Both the position numbers and the translations under genes were made by a program. This document shows, piece by piece, positions 61,555-64,000 of a DNA stretch of 64,000 nt (positions are counted from its first letter, which is position 1; every line of letters starts with the position of its first letter). The DNA comes from Palsa-504 sp963739135 (GTDB lineage: Bacteria > Actinomycetota > Actinomycetes > Streptosporangiales > Streptosporangiaceae): contig CAVTZG010000009.1 in assembly GCA_963739135.1 (NCBI GenBank), positions 62,001 to 126,000 on the forward strand. Reading direction: 5' to 3'. The notes beneath the pieces were generated by a model. It was not told where the DNA came from. It did no database searches and saw only the letters and a list, made by a program, of their open reading frames with translations.

Positions 61555-63498
61555 ATGACGACCTTGACTGGCACGGCCCTCGCGGACGTCGCTCACGCCC
61601 AGGCGCTTACTACCGTGCCGGCTACCGGGGCGCTGAAGCTGTCGTGGCTGCTGCTCGCCTTCCCGCTCTTCGGCGCGGTAGTGCTGCTGGTCGGCGGCCG
61701 GCGCACCGACCGGTGGGGGCACCTGCTCGGGTGCCTGATGCCGGTCGCCGCGTTCGTCTACGGGGTGATTGCCTACTTCACCCTGCTCGGGGACACCAAC
61801 CGCGAGCAGGACCAGCACGTGTACACGTACATCCTGGTGGGGCACTTCCAGGCCAGCGTAAACCTGCTGATCGACCCGCTGTCGATCTGCTTCGTGCTGC
61901 TGATCACCGGAGTCGGGTCGCTGATCATCATCTACTCGGTCGGCTACATGGCGCACGACACCGACCGGCGGCGCTTCTTCGGCTACATGGACCTGTTCAT
62001 CGCGGCCATGCTGCTGCTCGTGCTGGCCGACAACTACCTGGTGCTCTACGTCGGATGGGAGGGCGTCGGCCTGGCCTCCTACCTGCTGATCGGGTTCTGG
62101 CAGCAACGGAACTCGGCGGCGGTGGCGGCGAAGAAGGCGTTCGTCGTCAACCGGATCGGCGACGCCGGCCTCACGCTGGCCATCTTCCTGATGTTCAGCG
62201 AGTTCGGCACGGTGTCCTTCACCGGAGTGTTCGGCCAGGCTCCGTCCGGCGGGAGCGGGGTGGCCACCGCGCTCGGGTTCCTGCTGCTGCTCGGCGCGTG
62301 CGGGAAGTCCGCGCAGGTGCCGCTGCAGTCCTGGCTGCTGGACGCGATGGAGGGCCCCACGCCCGTGTCGGCGCTGATCCACGCCGCGACCATGGTCACC
62401 GCCGGGGTCTACCTGCTGGTACGGTCCAACCCGATCCTCGCGCTGTCGCCGGACGCGCGGATCGGGATCGCCGTGGTGGGCACGGTCACGCTGCTGTTCG
62501 GCGGCATCATCGCCTCGGCCAAGGACGACATCAAGAAGTCGCTGGCCGGGTCCACCATGAGCCAGATCGGCTACATGACGCTGGGTGCCGGGCTCGGGCC
62601 CGAGGGGTACGTGTTCTCCATCGCGCTGCTGCTCGCGCACGGGTTCTACAAGGCCGGGCTGTTCCTCGGCGCCGGCTCGGTGATCCACGGCATGGACGAC
62701 GAGCAGGACATGCGGAGGTACGGGGGGCTGGCCCGCTCCCTGCCGGTCACCTACGTCACGTTCGGCCTGGCGTATCTGGCCATCATCGGCATCCCGCCGT
62801 TCTCCGGGTTCTTCGTCAAGGACCCCATCATCGAGGGCGACTTCACCGAGCACGGCGCGGGCGGCTGGATCCTCGGCATCTGCGCGCTGATCGGCGCCGG
62901 CCTCACCGCGTTCTACATGACCCGGATGATGTTCATGACCTGGTGGGGGAAGCGGCGCTGGGCGCAAGACGCGCATCCGCACGAGTCGCCCCCGGTGATG
63001 ACCTGGCCGATGATCGTGATCGCGATCGGCTCGGTCGGCGCGGGCGGATTCCTCATCATCAATGACCGGCTGGAGAAGTTCCTCGCTCCGGTCGTGGGGG
63101 TGCCGCCGGTCTCGCACGGGTTCTACACCGTCGCCGGGGGCGTGGCGCTGGCGCTGGCCCTGGCCGGCGTGGGCCTCGGCTGGGTCATGTACGGCCGGGT
63201 CCCGGTCCCCGAGACGGCGCCGCGGGGGAATCCCCTGGTCGTCGCGGCCCGGAAGGACCTGTACGGCGACACGTTCAACGAGTCGGTCCTGATGCGGCCC
63301 GGCCTGTGGCTGACCCGGCTGTCGGTGTACTTCGACCAGCGCGGCGTGGACGGCCTGGTGAACTCCCTGGCCGCGCTGGTCGGCGGGACCTCGGGCCGGT
63401 GGCGCCGGATGCAGACCGGCTTCGTGCGCACCTACGCCCTGTCCATGTTCTTCGGCGCCGCTGTGCTGGCCGCCTTGCTCCTGGCGGTGAGGCTCTAG
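61555..63498 (+). CDS. nuoL: NADH-quinone oxidoreductase subunit L
   Basis: The 647-residue antiporter-like subunit has VGWEGVGLASYLLIGFW with the key Glu, the broken-helix Lys region GACGKSAQVPLQSWLLDAMEG, ALIHAATMVTAGVYLL, and a C-terminal lateral helix region. It is the distal proton pump of the membrane arm. The ATG is four bases after nuoK. Confidence 0.96.
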   Translation: MTTLTGTALADVAHAQALTTVPATGALKLSWLLLAFPLFGAVVLLVGGRRTDRWGHLLGCLMPVAAFVYGVIAYFTLLGDTNREQDQHVYTYILVGHFQASVNLLIDPLSICFVLLITGVGSLIIIYSVGYMAHDTDRRRFFGYMDLFIAAMLLLVLADNYLVLYVGWEGVGLASYLLIGFWQQRNSAAVAAKKAFVVNRIGDAGLTLAIFLMFSEFGTVSFTGVFGQAPSGGSGVATALGFLLLLGACGKSAQVPLQSWLLDAMEGPTPVSALIHAATMVTAGVYLLVRSNPILALSPDARIGIAVVGTVTLLFGGIIASAKDDIKKSLAGSTMSQIGYMTLGAGLGPEGYVFSIALLLAHGFYKAGLFLGAGSVIHGMDDEQDMRRYGGLARSLPVTYVTFGLAYLAIIGIPPFSGFFVKDPIIEGDFTEHGAGGWILGICALIGAGLTAFYMTRMMFMTWWGKRRWAQDAHPHESPPVMTWPMIVIAIGSVGAGGFLIINDRLEKFLAPVVGVPPVSHGFYTVAGGVALALALAGVGLGWVMYGRVPVPETAPRGNPLVVAARKDLYGDTFNESVLMRPGLWLTRLSVYFDQRGVDGLVNSLAALVGGTSGRWRRMQTGFVRTYALSMFFGAAVLAALLLAVRL

Positions 63499-64000
63499 AT
63501 GAACGGCTTCCCCTGGCTGACCATAGCGGGCGCCCTGCCGCTGCTCGGCGCGATCGTGATCATGCTGGTCCCCGGCCTGCCCGCCGACAGCGCCCCGGCC
63601 GACGTGCGCGCCCGGGACGCCGCGGCCAAGTGGCTGGCCCTGCTGTTCTCGCTGCTGACGCTGGTCGTGGTGATCATCATCGCGGTCAAGTTCCAGATCG
63701 GCGGCCCGAACTACCAGTTCACTGAGGTCTACTCCTGGATCCCGGCCTTCGGCGTGCACTACGCGCTGGGCGTGGACGGCATCGCGCTGGTCCTGATCGC
63801 CATGTCCGCGGTGCTGATGCCGGTGGTGATCCTGGCCTCCTGGAACGACGCCGAGTCCGGGCGGCACAGCGTGAAGACCTACTTCGCGCTGCTCATGGTC
63901 CTCGAGACCATGATGATCGGCGTCTTCGCGGCCACCGATGTCTTCCTGTTCTACGTGTTCTTCGAGGCCATGCTGGTGCCGATGTACTTCATGATCGGCA
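63499..64000 (+). CDS. nuoM: NADH-quinone oxidoreductase subunit M, cut by the window edge
   Basis: ATG 63499 directly follows the nuoL stop. The 167 visible codons start MNGFPWLTIAGALPLLGAIV and continue through SWIPAFGVHYALGVDGIALV and YVFFEAMLVPMYFMIG, the NuoM proton-pump features with the conserved Glu. The rest lies beyond the window. No stop occurs in the visible part. Confidence 0.95.
   Translation, partial: MNGFPWLTIAGALPLLGAIVIMLVPGLPADSAPADVRARDAAAKWLALLFSLLTLVVVIIIAVKFQIGGPNYQFTEVYSWIPAFGVHYALGVDGIALVLIAMSAVLMPVVILASWNDAESGRHSVKTYFALLMVLETMMIGVFAATDVFLFYVFFEAMLVPMYFMIG

Noticed and set aside
57325..63867. Very long minus-strand frames (880 and 775 codons) opposite nuoG-nuoM
   Set aside because: They are shadows of complex I genes whose motifs are unambiguous on the plus strand.

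Overview
The window is high-GC actinobacterial DNA with strong Shine-Dalgarno sites, many GTG starts and tightly overlapping genes. Two blocks support this. pmt, rsmI, metG, tatD, rsmA, ispE, glmU, prs, rplY and pth are the set found around Rv1002c-Rv1018c in Mycobacterium. menG, a menJ-like reductase and nuoA onward follow the Streptomyces-type complex I layout. The host is probably an uncultured or poorly studied member of the Streptosporangiales/Streptomycetales side of the phylum; this is inferred from gene order and family resemblance only.

Layout. 0-3.8 kb: a short hypothetical gene, then a minus-strand run (small membrane protein, M15 lipoprotein peptidase, BtaA-like DUF3419 protein, GNAT protein). 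3.8-11.5 kb: an accessory, partly decayed region with two P-type ATPases (one fused to a hemerythrin-like domain), a DMT transporter, DosR-box-like palindromes and remnants of MDR, DUF302 and PRC-like genes. 11.5-14.7 kb: an asparagine synthetase lacking the glutaminase cysteine, and a SigR-like sigma factor. 14.9-27.5 kb: protein mannosylation, rsmI, a second polytopic membrane protein, a frameshifted GT2, metG, tatD, rsmA, ispE and an ABC-F ATPase. 27.5-34.7 kb: tamR/tam, cysteine dioxygenase plus rhodanese, desaturase plus TetR, tRNA-Gln and a DHA2 exporter. 34.9-43 kb: glmU-prs, a broken AfsR-type regulator, a small acidic peptide, an MFS remnant and rplY-pth. 43-46.1 kb: cysQ-cysD-cysN. 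46.2-64 kb: an S9 peptidase, menG, a menJ-like reductase behind a Rex-type operator, then nuoA to nuoM, which runs off the edge.

The most unusual signal is a dispersed G/C-tract insertion repeat found in five coding sequences (ispE, cysQ, the S9 peptidase, menJ-like, nuoG). A 37-bp core is identical in three of them yet is read in three different frames. Separately, multiple-of-3 tandem repeats have expanded inside tatD, rsmA, asnB and nuoI. Three genes (GT2, ispE, AfsR-type) carry frame breaks; some may be sequence errors.
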